NCBI GenBank assembly: GCA_038503065.1
Contig: JBCAMK010000018.1
Coordinates: 434,001-498,000, forward strand
Direction: 5' to 3'
DNA: 64,000 nucleotides
Origin: Paragyromitra xinjiangensis
Lineage: Eukaryota > Ascomycota > Pezizomycetes > Pezizales > Discinaceae
Below the pieces are notes generated by a model. That model did no database searches and was not told the DNA's origin. It worked only from the letters and a program-made list of their open reading frames with translations. A program made the position numbers and the translations under genes. The stretch's first letter is position 1, and each line of letters starts with the position of its first letter. Shown here piece by piece: positions 48,601 to 60,300 of this stretch.

Positions 48601-51600
48601 ATTACCTGTATTGGTTACTTTCCCACCATTTACTATTTCGGCTGAATCTAGATGTAATTAGAGGTGCTGGAGCTCGAGAATTTGGTACTGTAGGAATTCG
48701 ACAGCTGGTAAGCTGCAGCTGCTATACCGTAACGGTGAATGATGGAACTTCGAATTGTGGGAATAATAATTGGAGACGATATTTGGATAGATACATGTAT
48801 ACATATATCCTATGTGATCGGGAGATGAGAAAACAAGACTAAATGTATTAATGTGTCTCAAATACCTATCTGTATGCTGACACGAGCCTTCATTGTTCAA
48901 AATGCATCCCAAGTGGTGGATATGGATGAGTGCTGGTTGTGAAATTTGTGAACTCTTGAGAGGATTAACTTCTGCGAATAGTTAGTGACGGTGAAACACG
49001 TCACGTCAGTGAATTAGATAGCATATCCGTATCACATTTCCTAGCATGGAGTTGTCAGGATATCACATGCATATGGTCATTTTGTGTGCTGAATTTTGCC
49101 GAACACTTTTTTGCGTCACTTTCGTTTTTGTGGGTGGTGAGATTTATTTCGCCTTTATTCCTATTATTTGATTTTGAGCCTTAGGGTCTGATCGTGTGAT
49201 ATTTTCTAAAATTCTATACTGCTGTATTTGTGTGTAGTTTTGGTACGTCAAAATCGCAATCCATGTCACGTTGGAGAGCTAATGGAATCACCATATCGAT
49301 GCACATCGTGGTTTATCATCCAGAGCACAGTCCTTGTGCAGCGGAATCAGTATTTTATTAGGAAGAACTTCAAATTTTCTCCGGATACTTTTAAGAACTG
49401 AGGAAACATGCTGTCTCGTTCCCAGCCTATTTTTCCATAATTATTGTATTTTATTCACAATTATGGTCTTGCTTGGAGACGCGTGAGGTACGAACCTTGG
49501 CGCCAAGCACAAGTCTGGGCACGAGACAGGGAAACATGTACCTTTCTTACCATTCGTGCTTTGATTTCGATGATCGTTAGCGTTGTAGGTGCGGAGTAGC
49601 TATGGTCCCAATATTTGCATGCTGAGTCTGTAGGGCGGAGCTACCTGTGGCTAGTTTACGACTGTTAATTATGGTTGAACTTCGTTAAACCTGCTATGGG
49701 TCAATGATAATGTCGGGGTTGGCTTTTTTCTTTTTGGTTGCCTCAGGGAATGAATTATATTGGCGTAGCCATCAACCTTAGTGACGTCGGTCAACAGAAT
49801 TTGAGTGTGGAGCACCTTTGCCTTGCCGCTTGAAAAAGCCCAAAGGTGCTGAATGGGTTACCAAATTCGGGCCATTTTTCCATGCTGCGAACAGATCTAC
49901 TATCGGCTCTTCCCAAGCCCTCTCGGATATCTCTTGGTCTTAGTTTTACGGCCAGTTATTGTGAAAATATATATTGCGTATACTTGATCATAGATACAGC
50001 ATTTACCAGAACGCCCCATTGCACCTTTTGATACATACCGACGATACGGGAGGAGCAGTAGGATATAAAGTAGTTGAACCATTAGCCTGGGAACAAAAAA
50101 CGCAACCCATTCTTAGATGGAGAAACTGTTGGGATGGGAGTCTGACTTGTAGTATTGTGTGTTGTGAAAAATAACTGACTCTTGGCGTCGTAACCACCTT
50201 GAGCTCTCTGCCACAACCACAAATAAAGCTGCACGATCGAGGCAAAATATGAGGTAAACCTCTAATTGACACTAATACTTTTTATGCTATTCGTGTACCT
50301 CGATGGTTAATAGGAACTTTCTTGCTACAGGCTCTGTTGAAACTAGAAAAAGGCCCGGAGAAGGGCGCTGCTGGGCTGCTATTACGTCTAGAAACGTAAT
50401 AACCCACTAACCATCCTGTGGGATTTTTATGGTGATTCTTAGATCGACTCTGCTAGCGATTTGATGAAGTAGAAGCTTTAGTATGTAGGCGGCTTATGGT
50501 GGTGAATTTGATTGCTTTGACGAGTGATAAAGTATGAGTACAGTACAATCACTCTATAAGAATACTGTTGGAGCCGACAGTGCAGAAGAATATTCTTATG
50601 GGAAGAGTGGTCTAACCCAATAAAGAAAGTTTATAGGGAGGCCTTACCAAATACGGACTAAGGAGGTAGTTTCGGGGAGTGCTCCACTAAGAATATTCTT
50701 ATAAAAAGTATCCTTATAGGGCGAGTGTACTGTACAAGCAAAGGCCTAGTTTTTTGTTTCCGTCTTCTATCAAATATCCAACTCCATGGCTACTTATTTT
50801 GCGATTAGATTACTTGAGCCATATCATTGGCAATTCTAGGACTATGTAAAAAAACTATCTGGGTAGGGTTTTGCGAGTAGGGATGGAAACGGTTGTAGTG
50901 TAGTTACTGCTAACCAGTGGACATAGCATAACGTTCACGCAACTACATGTACATGTAGCAACACCAACCACCGCATATCAATGAACTTGCCCATAGGAGA
51001 TGTATGTGGGGCTTATGAAGGGCATTAATAATCAAGGTCTTTGTAAGCGATAAGGGGCCGAAGGCACCAGTGACATGGGATCAGTGGCTATAGACCAGCG
51101 GTACTTTGGGGGAACTTTTCTTTAATCAACTACCCTCTCTGAGTATTTCTGGGAACGCCCCTCAATCCCGAATGAAATGCTGACAAACGTGTTCAGGAAG
51201 CCTCACTTCGTTCTGCACATGTATACTAATCGCAGGAACTGCACCTATGCGCGGCTCTGTGTGGTGCCAAGGGTATGAGCCTTTGCTGATCCAACCTTGC
51301 GATATAAATTCTCCGCCTCGCAGCACTAGGAAAATAGTGGGAGAAGAGGAACGAAAGCGATTAGGTGTGTAGTATATGCGGCATCCCCTCCAAAGTTATG
51401 GCATGTGTTTAGTATGTACAAGTAGGCTGGCTAGAGTACAGCCCGCGTGCCCTTGGTTGCCTGTAGCATGCTTGTGAAATGTGTTGCTGATCACGGTATA
51501 TCACTCGGTTCACTCCTGAGTCCTGGCCAGCGAAGTGCCATCACGTGCGTTCTCGTCAAGAATAGCTGATGAAGAGTTTGCTGGTGGTTTAGAGCCGTGG

Positions 51601-52198
51601 GTTTAGATGGTGATGGAATCCGGTCATTTAATTATCCTTGGTTCTAGATCCGAGTTTCAAGACTGGCTTTGTGTACTGCAGCCCTTGTTATCACTCTGAT
51701 ATATGTTGATTTCTTGAAAACCTACTCCATACTATCCCACACAAAGTTGTCATCGCTGCTGGTTCCTGTTTGGCTATCTACTGCTAGCGGGGAGTATCTA
51801 TAGCGACGCATGATGTGGTTGTATCTTCGGAGGGTAGTCGCCGTGACCTCAAAAATCCGCTGTGCTATATTGAGAAACCTCTCGACTCATACATGATGGG
51901 GTTGCCAATAATAAAGTCAGTCGAGAGAATTTGATTCCTACAGATGTTTATAGAAGTCTCAGGGATGAGGGTAGTTATGTGATGAGACAGAATGGAGGAG
52001 GGGGCTTGAGAGATAAACGACCTAATTGTGTCTCACACAAAGTCTAGGTAGTATATATGATAGCTCTAGTAGATACGTGTCTGCAACTGAAGTGTCCCAA
52101 TGAGAAAATGCGGTCCCAAACTTGACATATATACAACATCTCAAGAAAAATCGCCAATCTACACATTTTACTAAGGTGGACCTACCGCTTACTCTATA
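45626..52198. other. Gene-poor region, 6.6 kb
   Basis: No supported gene. The two overlapping frames at 46800-47328 (one per strand) are of similar length and neither has a recognisable domain. A pogo-like MITE lies at 50541-50732, and a short perfect stem (TATTACGT...ACGTAATA) near 50382-50403. TACATGTA palindromes occur near 47839, 48794 and 50944 (two overlapping). The 14-base string TATCACTCGGTTCA occurs at about 46430 and 51499. Confidence 0.5.
50541..50732. mobile_element. Pogo/Tigger-like MITE, 192 bp, TA target duplication
   Basis: The element runs from CAG to CTG and is flanked by TA on both sides (50539-50540 and 50733-50734). Its terminal inverted repeats are about 25 bp. The left end reads CAGTACAATCACTCTATAAG. 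The right end, reverse complemented, reads CAGTACACTCGCCCTATAAG, and both continue to ATAC. About four mismatches are visible. Inside each end lies the palindrome AAGAATATTCTTAT, so the element folds as a nested inverted repeat. It has no coding capacity. The CAG start, CTCGCTATA-like ends and TA duplication are established features of pogo-type Tc1/mariner DNA transposons. Confidence 0.85.
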
Positions 52199-53140
52199 TT
52201 AATACCACTTCCTCACTTCTTCCTCATCCTCAATATCCTCATCCGCCATAATCCCTAGATGCGGATTCGTCTTCACCGGCCTCTTTCCTCTCGCCCCTCC
52301 TACCTTGGCCTTCACCTTCGCCTCCTTTCTGCGTGTAGAGGTTACTACTGGTGGCGGGGTCGAAGATTCACCACTACCGCCTCCAAAGAAGTCATCCAGC
52401 TCGTTTGTTGCGTTATCGGGTACAATGGTAACGCTTTCAAGCCCTGGTGTCGCAGCCACAGCCTTCTTTGTAGACTTTTTAGGAGAAGGGATTGTTGAGA
52501 ATTCCTCAGAGAGAACAGAGATGCGTTCGCGCTCGAAAGACGCGAGCTGAGCTGTATATTCTTGCTTCTTATTTACTAGGTCCGTTCTGGTTCATGCCGG
52601 CCCTTAGTCATGGCTATATAAGGGGTAGGAGGGAGCGGAAGGAATATTGTACCTTCGTGATAATGCGTATGCTTCGAAATTTGCATCTTCTGCTGCTTGT
52701 AGCTCTTGGAGTTCTGCGGTTTCTTGGGTTGCTTCGGCTTCTGAGATTAGGGTGTCGAGGTCTATGAGTTGCTGGTGGAGGTGTTCTGGGTTTTCAGCTA
52801 TGTATATTCATCTCTCCCACTGATAAGGGAACGGGGGAGGTACTAGCTTGTTCGGAGGCTTTATCGATGGATGTCTTCATGGCTGATATCTGTGAGACGT
52901 ATTCACGGAGGTCTCGCGCAGCAGAGGCGTGAGATTCAACCTGGAGCTACGAGTCAGTATGTTTACAGGCTGAAGATGAGTAGGTGGCTCACGAGGTTGT
53001 CGACTCGTTTGACAAGACGTAGAGCTTCCTGGTGAGTAGAAGTTGTTAATTGGAGGTTTCTGGTATAGTAAGAAGCTCGATACAGACAATTGCTTTTACG
53101 TCGTTCTCGGCTGCTGCTTCGATGATTATCGAACGTGGAA
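52199..53140 (-). CDS. Unrecognised coiled-coil protein, N-terminus unresolved
   Basis: A multi-exon gene I do not recognise. Likely exons on the minus strand are one ending at 53100 (AAAENDV region), then 53028-52993, 52939-52844, 52797-52653 and 52567-52199. They encode, in order, EALRLVKRVDNL, VESHASAARDLREYVSQISA, NPEHLHQQLIDLDTLISEAE and QEYTAQLASFERERISVL. A Pro/Ser/Lys-rich tail ends in DEDIEDEEEVRKWY. The middle is a charged coiled coil and the tail is basic then acidic, like small complex subunits (kinetochore, SNARE or tether type), but I assign none. No GT-AG pairing I can find joins 52653 to 52567 in frame, so there may be a frameshift or an unusual splice site. The true start, upstream of about 53100, is not found. 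It is divergent from TYW2. Confidence 0.6.
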
Positions 53141-53496
53141 GTCTTTATTCACCATCAAGACTAGCTATTAGCTGCTGTTTCTTTTATATCTCAAGATATA
53201 AGATTAAATGCTACAGTAATCCGGGAGAAGTCGTAAACTCACTGCTCAACAAACGCCCTCGTCAACGGTAAATTCTCCAACCTACCCCTACATCAGCACC
53301 GATAGCAATCCCCACCTATACATAGTTCTCACATTTCTTCCGTCTGTTCACGTCCGCCTCTACGACTCATTAGTGCTCTTCCTTTATCTTGTGTTAGAAA
53401 CTCACATCGCCATCACCTCGCCCCCACTATCACCCCCACCAAGCCGTTGCACAAGTCCACGAAGACCCCGAAGTCGCTCCATACCGAGATCATATC

Positions 53497-54906
53497 ATGA
53501 CCCTCCCGGGAAATACTCGTGTCGTAGCGCTGATCGTTCCGCGCACGCTTGTGAAAACGGTCAAGAGTGTATTGGAGACAAGGGGTTTGTTTGGGAGGAA
53601 GATTGAGAAGATCCGCGGCGGTAACGTCAACGGTAGTGGGGGTAGTGGGGGTGGGACAGCCGCGGAAGACGACCACGAACAGTTTAGGATCTTGACGGGA
53701 TTATCATTCAACAGCAGCGGCGATGAGAAGAATGGTGATGAGGAGGTCCTACGTCTTCTTGGGCTAGAATTATATGTGGGGAGAATCAAAGTCACTTTTA
53801 TCACCACTCCCGAGATTCTTGATGGGACGACTGCATCTGCATCTACTCGCAACCCTCTCGACTTTGCTATTTCCACATTCCTACACACTCACTTCCCCAC
53901 CAACCTACACGATATAACCGCCGCCCTCCTCTCTTCAGCGCCACACCGATGGTCCCTCTACCCTCCCCTCGCACTCCTTCCTCCAACCACCTTCACCTCC
54001 CCCTCCTGGACCATCCTCCTCTCCACCCTCTCACCAGAACTTAAGTCCACCCTCTACCACACCATCGCCTCCTCCCTCTCCGCAACCCACCTCGCCATCA
54101 ACGCACCCATTCCATCCTCCTCGACCCTCCGCTCCCCCAGCAACCTCACCTCCCTCCACGGCGACTTCGGCCCACTCTGCACAGCCACCCCCACCCCCAC
54201 AGACCTCAAACAAGCGTTCTGGTGCAGCACGCGCCAGAATGGGATATTCCAGACATGGGCACCACGGTACACGATGTTCAGTCGTGGGAATGTGAAGGAG
54301 AAGGCACGGGTGCTAGGGTTCCCGCAGGTACGAGGGGAGACGGTCGTAGATCTGTATGCTGGGATTGGCTATTTTGCGTTCTCGTATGTGGCGGCGGGAG
54401 CAGCGCGGGTGTGGTGCTGGGAGATGAATCCGTGGAGTTGTGAGGCGCTGTGTAGAGGTGCTAGAGGGAATGGGTGGGGTGTGGAGTTAGTGCGAGAGGG
54501 GGAGGCGGTGGAGGCGGAGGGGCTGGAGGGGTGTAGGTTGGTGGTGTTTATGGAGGATAATAAGTTTGCGGGGGGGAGGTTGCAGAGGATGGGGGTGGTG
54601 GGGGGAGCTGGGAAGGGTGTGAGACATGTTAATTTGGGTTTGCTACCAACGTCTGCTGGGAGTTGGGGGACGGCGTTGGGTATGGTGGATCAACAGGACG
54701 GCGGGTGGATACATGTGCATGAGAATATCGCGGAGGGGGGGATTGAAGAATATGCAGCAGCAGCAATGAATCGATTTGAAGTCATGGAGGAAGCTGGGGG
54801 AGAAAATCCCAGGGCAATAATATGTGAGCACGTAGAACAGGTCAAGACATTCGCACCAGGAGTGATGCACTGTGTGTTGGACCTGCACATTGGTGGAAAG
54901 AATTAA
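53497..54906 (+). CDS. TRM12: tRNA wybutosine-synthesizing protein 2 (TYW2/Trm12)
   Basis: Transfers the 3-amino-3-carboxypropyl group of S-adenosylmethionine to 4-demethylwyosine at position 37 of tRNA-Phe, a middle step of wybutosine synthesis, in the cytosol. Single exon, 469 residues, close to the family length. The N-terminal half is divergent, with a Gly/Ser insert near residues 45-55. The catalytic half has QNGIFQTWAPRYTMFSRGN and EKARVLGFPQVRGE. The SAM-binding motif is VVDLYAGIGYFAFSYVAAGA (about residue 281), followed by WEMNPWSCEAL. GLLPTSAGSW and WIHVHENI follow, as in TYW2/Trm5 enzymes. The DLYAGIGYF and WEMNPWS forms favour TYW2 over Trm5, which is an inference. The coding strand is very C-rich around 53880-54200 and very G-rich at 54300-54650. 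Its 3' end lies 197 bp from the convergent EF-hand gene. Confidence 0.9.
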   Translation: MTLPGNTRVVALIVPRTLVKTVKSVLETRGLFGRKIEKIRGGNVNGSGGSGGGTAAEDDHEQFRILTGLSFNSSGDEKNGDEEVLRLLGLELYVGRIKVTFITTPEILDGTTASASTRNPLDFAISTFLHTHFPTNLHDITAALLSSAPHRWSLYPPLALLPPTTFTSPSWTILLSTLSPELKSTLYHTIASSLSATHLAINAPIPSSSTLRSPSNLTSLHGDFGPLCTATPTPTDLKQAFWCSTRQNGIFQTWAPRYTMFSRGNVKEKARVLGFPQVRGETVVDLYAGIGYFAFSYVAAGAARVWCWEMNPWSCEALCRGARGNGWGVELVREGEAVEAEGLEGCRLVVFMEDNKFAGGRLQRMGVVGGAGKGVRHVNLGLLPTSAGSWGTALGMVDQQDGGWIHVHENIAEGGIEEYAAAAMNRFEVMEEAGGENPRAIICEHVEQVKTFAPGVMHCVLDLHIGGKN

Positions 54907-55103
54907 GTTATGTATACGTAGTGTAAAATATAATACATGTGTATCGGTGCCACGATAAAAGACAGAAACCGTAATCTTGATGCCGACTCCCTTGGAAAAA
55001 AAGCATACCTGTTGCAACTAATTATCTACCATCTAACCTTCATGGTTGTTTGTATAACTGTTATACATGTTTTTACATGTCTTTCATATCCGTCATAGGT
55101 CAT

Positions 55104-55869
55104 CTAGTCTCGTGGGCGGAATTTCATTGGGATATTCTTCTCGATGACGGGACTGAGCTCAAGGACAGCTTGTGCGTGTTCTTCGTCTTCTTCTCGGTCG
55201 TGCGCTTTGAACTGTTGGGAGGATCGGGTTAGGATATCCCGCTGAAATCGAACAGGGGAGGTGGAAACATACGTGCTCGATATCCTCGGGGTGATTCAAC
55301 TCCTCCTCGGTTGAATCTTCGTTGTGGTATTTCTCAAAGTGATGGATCTCATATTCATACTCAGCATCACCGTGGTGTCCCGGTCCCAGCTAAACACCCT
55401 CATTAGCATTTCATCCCTCAGCCATCCCCAATCCACCAATTCCCTTCTTCCCTCCCACTACTCTACTCTCACCCTCATATGAACATACCCCAAAATCCGG
55501 CAACGTATTCCCATTATGTATAAACGCCTGAAACTCCTGCAACGTGATATCCCCATCATGTCTCAAATTAACCAAATCACTAATCGTCTTCCACACATGT
55601 TGTTTCGTCTCCTCAGACGCGGTAGAATCCGGCTGCTCCAGTCCATACGTGCGCAGCACCTCATCGCGCGTCCAAGTCCCGCTATTATCATAATCATGCA
55701 AGTGAAAGAACGCGCCAGAGTCGAAATTGTAGATATGGTGTTCCTCCTGCATGTGACGTTCGGCCCAGTTCAGCTCGCGGTCTAGGTCGTCTTGATGGTG
55801 GGTGCCGTGTGCGGATGACCCGATGGCACTGGCGAGGATGAAGAGACAGAGGTTACGGAGGGAAGGCAT
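55104..55869 (-). CDS. Secretory-pathway EF-hand protein, Ssp120/nucleobindin-like
   Basis: Probably a lumenal calcium-binding protein of the ER/Golgi, by likeness to yeast Ssp120 and animal nucleobindin-type proteins. Three exons (55869-55489, 55389-55273, 55211-55104) give 201 residues. The start MPSLRNLCLFILASAIGSSA is a signal peptide, preferred over upstream ATGs that would hide it. The mature start HGTHHQDDLDRELNWAERHM and then EEHHIYNFDSGAFFHLHDYD follow. The first EF-hand loop DYDNSGTWTRDE is complete. The second (NLRHDGDITLQE) lacks acidic residues at loop positions 1 and 3, so it may bind calcium poorly. The C-terminal exons are acidic and His-rich (EYEYEIHHFEKYHNEDS). There is no HDEL-type retention signal; the end is KFRPRD. 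Ssp120-type identity is a family inference from architecture. Confidence 0.87.
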
Positions 55870-57380
55870 GGAGAGTGGGATTGGATGGTGGGATTGGGAT
55901 TGGGATTGGATGGTAGGTGGGAGGCTACGTTGGCTATTTTTTGATATCTTGCTTCCGCGGCTCTTCTCCTTTTTAACGCCCCTGAGGTACTGGTGGCCTG
56001 TGACCGGGATGCTGTCGGCTTGCATTGCATACGTGCCAAGCCGCCAAAACGGTTCCTGAAACGAGGCGAACCTCCGGGAAACAAAGAGGAAACTTTACCA
56101 TGGAGACTGGTGTTTAGATGATTGGAAGGCTATAACTTGCCTAGGCTATTATTGCTCTATAAGGATGTCATAGTAGTCCCAGAAGATTTTAATATTTGTG
56201 TGTGGGTTAGGGTTATTGTTACTTTCTGCCATTCGTTGTTTTGCTTGCAGGCATAAACATGGCTTAGATGTTGGCCTTACTACCTCAATGGATTCCGTAA
56301 AATAAATCAAAACACTATCCCGTACTGCCTTCCTTTTTACGCCTGGGATAAACGATACGTTCCAACCTAAGAACAATAACGTAGTCTGCTAGTATGATCA
56401 TAGAGAATCACCGTATATTCCCAGGAATAACGAAATGGCCTAGACCAGACCGAGCAGAAATATTTTAATTAAGATTACTGTAGGTGGTTAACTTGAATGG
56501 TAGTTTCTGATGTTTAAAAATCGATTCAGCACTTTTTCCAGCTTTTTCGAAGGCCGATTTAGAACTGCCTAGTCTAGACTATTTCGTTATTTTTGAGAAT
56601 ATACGGCACTCGTACCTAGCACCAGTCGATAAACACTGAGCTTCTCCTCGTTAGCGAGCAAGCGGAATATTCGAATGACATTCTATAAGTTAAACTTACT
56701 TTTAATTTACCTCATAAGCGACTGCGACCTTTAACTATAGTGTTACCATCATTTTTCACTATCGCTGGAAACTTATATACCTATCGAAGCTGTCAACGCG
56801 AGCTTACGACAGGTAAAATGGCTGCCTTTTCTCCATGATCCTTCTTGGTCGTCTATGATAACCCCCTCGTGAGGAGACGTTACGATCTCCTTCGCTCGTC
56901 TCTGCCACATCATATCACCCCCTAGCTAGTATCGCGAAGTTGTCGAAATTTAGAATAGAAAGGTCATCTTGGCATGTATCTGCCGAGCTCTGCATCTTTT
57001 ATTAGGCCTAAACCAACTGATCCTTGTGGGGAAGAGGTTAATGTGTCCTTAGTCCTAGGGTTGTATACCCATGCCCATAGTCACTCATGGGAGGCTATAC
57101 TTGAGAAGATCTAAGAATGTATTGTCCCGTGTTATGGAATTATACGTGTACTTCTAGTATACCTTAATCCTTCTAAAAACCCTACATCCAAACCCGCATC
57201 GTCCCAGAACGATATAATCACGACCCATCACTCGACGAACATTCTGTGGCTTGAGCTCTCCTACGCCACACTTACCTAACCCACCGCCACACCACGCGAA
57301 CATCCAGATCTCGCGCCCAACACTCCTCAGGCCGCCGTTTTACACACACCGACACAAAACCTCCAGCAGGATCGTCCACA
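55870..57380. other. Spacer with promoters of EF-hand gene and PRP22
   Basis: AT-rich sequence without a supported gene. The start of PRP22 is preceded by a C-rich leader (57180-57380). No repeat or RNA gene is recognised. Confidence 0.5.
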
Positions 57381-60300
57381 ATGGACGCACTCGCCGACCT
57401 CCAAAACCTGGAATACCTTTCCCTAGTCTCCAAGATCACCACGGAGCTCTCCAACCATCTCGGCATAAACGATAAAACACTCTCCGAGTTCATAATCAAC
57501 CTCCATGACTCCGCCACCTCGCCGTCTGAATTCAAGTCCTCGATTGCCGCTATGGGCGTTGAGTTTCCGGACTCTCTAGTGACGAGTATTGACCGACTTA
57601 TCCTGACGATGCATCCTAAACATAAGAATAAACGCGCGGAGGCGAAAGATGGTCGGGATGGTGAGCGGAAGGGTATGGATTTGGATACGAAGAGTAGGGT
57701 GTTTAAGGGGCTTGCGTTGCCGGATAGGGTCGTGTCGTGGAATGACGATGAAGAAGAGGGGGCTCCAGCTGCGAAGAGGGAGCCGGATGCGATCGATGAT
57801 ATGATGACTATGCTGGAGAATCTCGAGGGGAAAAGTAAAGCTAAGGGAAAGGAGAAGGAGAAGGTCTTTGGTGGCGATGAGGCATTGGCATTTCTGGAGA
57901 GTCTGGAACCTGGACGAGGAAACACAAGGCCTGAGAAATCGCGGAAACGGAGCCGTTCACCGAGTCCTAGCTACGGAGGAGGGAGAAACTCAACAAGGTA
58001 TAGGTCACGATCGAGGTCTACATCACGGGATAGAGGACGCAGAAGACGGCGGGACAGAGATGGTTATGAGGAACTGGAGGATCGCAACGGTAGTGGTAAA
58101 GGCTATGGTGGAGGTCGTCGTAAAGACCGTTACGATGACCACGAGTTCAAGAAACCTCCACCGCCCGAAATCGACGCTGAACCAATTCTGTTCAAGATCT
58201 ACGAGGGCAAAGTCACTTCCGTCAAAGACTTCGGCGCATTCGTCAATCTCCTTGGAGTTAGAGGCAAAGTCGATGGCCTTGTCCATGTTTCCGCCATCCA
58301 AGAAGACCGTGTTAATAACCCTGCTGATCTCCTAAGCAAAGGCATGCCCGTCAAGGTTAAGGTTATAAGCATACAAGGCACCAGAATAGGATTATCCATG
58401 AAAGACGTGAACCAGAAAACCGGTCGCGATATGGACCCTGCGAAACGAATCGCTTCCGGAGCGAACATGGAACGTCTTGACGGCACTGGCTCGCGATACG
58501 GTGGACTGGACACCAACCCTGTCCCTGTGTTCGAGGGCGAAATCGACCCCAAAGCTATGCGCACTAAGAAACGAATGACTTCGCCAGAGCGCTGGGAGAT
58601 TAAACAGCTCATTGCCTCCGGCGCCATTTCAGCCGCCGACTACCCGGACATTGACGAAGAGTACCATATGACGTTGACTGGCGAGGGTGAGTTCGAAGAG
58701 GAGGAAGATATCGATATTGAGGTCCGAGGAGAAGAACCCCCCTTTTTGGCAGGTCAAACGAGACAAAGTCTTGAGCTCTCACCAATCCGAGTCGTCAAAG
58801 CGCCAGATGGCTCTCTCAACAGAGCAGCGTTGGGAGGAACTGCCCTCGCCAAGGAACGGCGAGAGCTACGTCAGCAACAATCTGCAGACCAAGCTGCAGA
58901 GGAAGCTCAGAAAGTTGACCTCACTGCACAGTGGCAAGACCCAATGGTAGCGCCGGAGGAGCGCAAGTTTGCATCTGACCTCAAGAACGCACGGATGAAT
59001 AAGGGTGTTGATGACATGCCAGAGTGGAAGAAGGCAACGATGAGCAAGAATATGTCGTTCGGACGCATCACGAGCATGAGCATCAAAGAGCAAAGGGAAT
59101 CACTCCCAGTATATAAGCTCAGAAGCTCGTTGATCAAGGCTGTGAGGGAGAACCAGCTGTTAATCGTCGTCGGTGATACTGGATCTGGGAAAACGACACA
59201 AATGACGCAGTACCTGGCGGAGGCGGGATTTGCGGATAGGGGAATCATTGGCTGTACTCAACCACGTCGTGTTGCTGCCATGTCAGTTGCTAAACGTGTT
59301 GCTGAGGAAGTCGGGTGCAGGGTTGGTCAGGAAGTTGGGTATACTATCCGTTTCGAAGACTGTACTTCTCCAGAGACGAAAATCAAGTACATGACGGACG
59401 GTATGCTCCAGCGTGAGGTATTGCTCGACCCGGATCTAAAACGCTACTCGGTCATCATGCTTGATGAAGCTCACGAGCGTACCATTGCTACCGATGTTCT
59501 GTTCGGTCTTCTGAAAAAGACACTGAAGCGTCGTCCAGACCTTAAGCTTATTGTTACATCTGCCACCCTTGACGCAGAGAAATTCTCAAACTACTTCAAC
59601 CAATGTCCTATCTTCACCATCCCTGGCCGAACCTATCCTGTCGAAGTATTATATACTAAAGAGCCCGAATCTGACTATCTCGATGCGGCCCTTATCACAG
59701 TAATGCAGATCCATCTTAGCGAGCCCCCAGGAGACATCCTACTCTTTTTAACTGGTCAGGAGGAAATCGACACTAGTTGTGAAATCCTTTACGAGCGTAT
59801 GAAAGCGCTGGGCCCGTCCGTGCCAGATCTGATCATCCTGCCTGTCTACTCTGCCCTTCCGTCTGAGATGCAGTCAAAGATCTTCGACCCTGCGCCACCA
59901 GGTAGCAGAAAGGTTGTTATCGCAACCAATATTGCGGAGACATCGATCACTATTGACCAAATCTACTACGTTGTCGATCCGGGCTTCGTCAAGCAGAACG
60001 CGTTCGATCCGAAGTTAGGCATGGACTCACTTATCGTCACACCCATCTCCCAGGCGCAAGCCAAACAGCGTGCAGGTCGTGCAGGTCGTACCGGCCCAGG
60101 AAAGTGCTACAGACTGTATACGGAGGCGGCATTTCAGAGCGAGATGTTACCAACCAGTATTCCCGAAATCCAGCGTCAGAATCTGTCACATACAATTCTC
60201 ATACTGAAAGCTATGGGGATCAACGACCTGCTGCATTTCGACTTCATGGATCCGCCGCCGACGAACACCATGTTAACTGCGCTGGAGGAGCTGTACGCGC

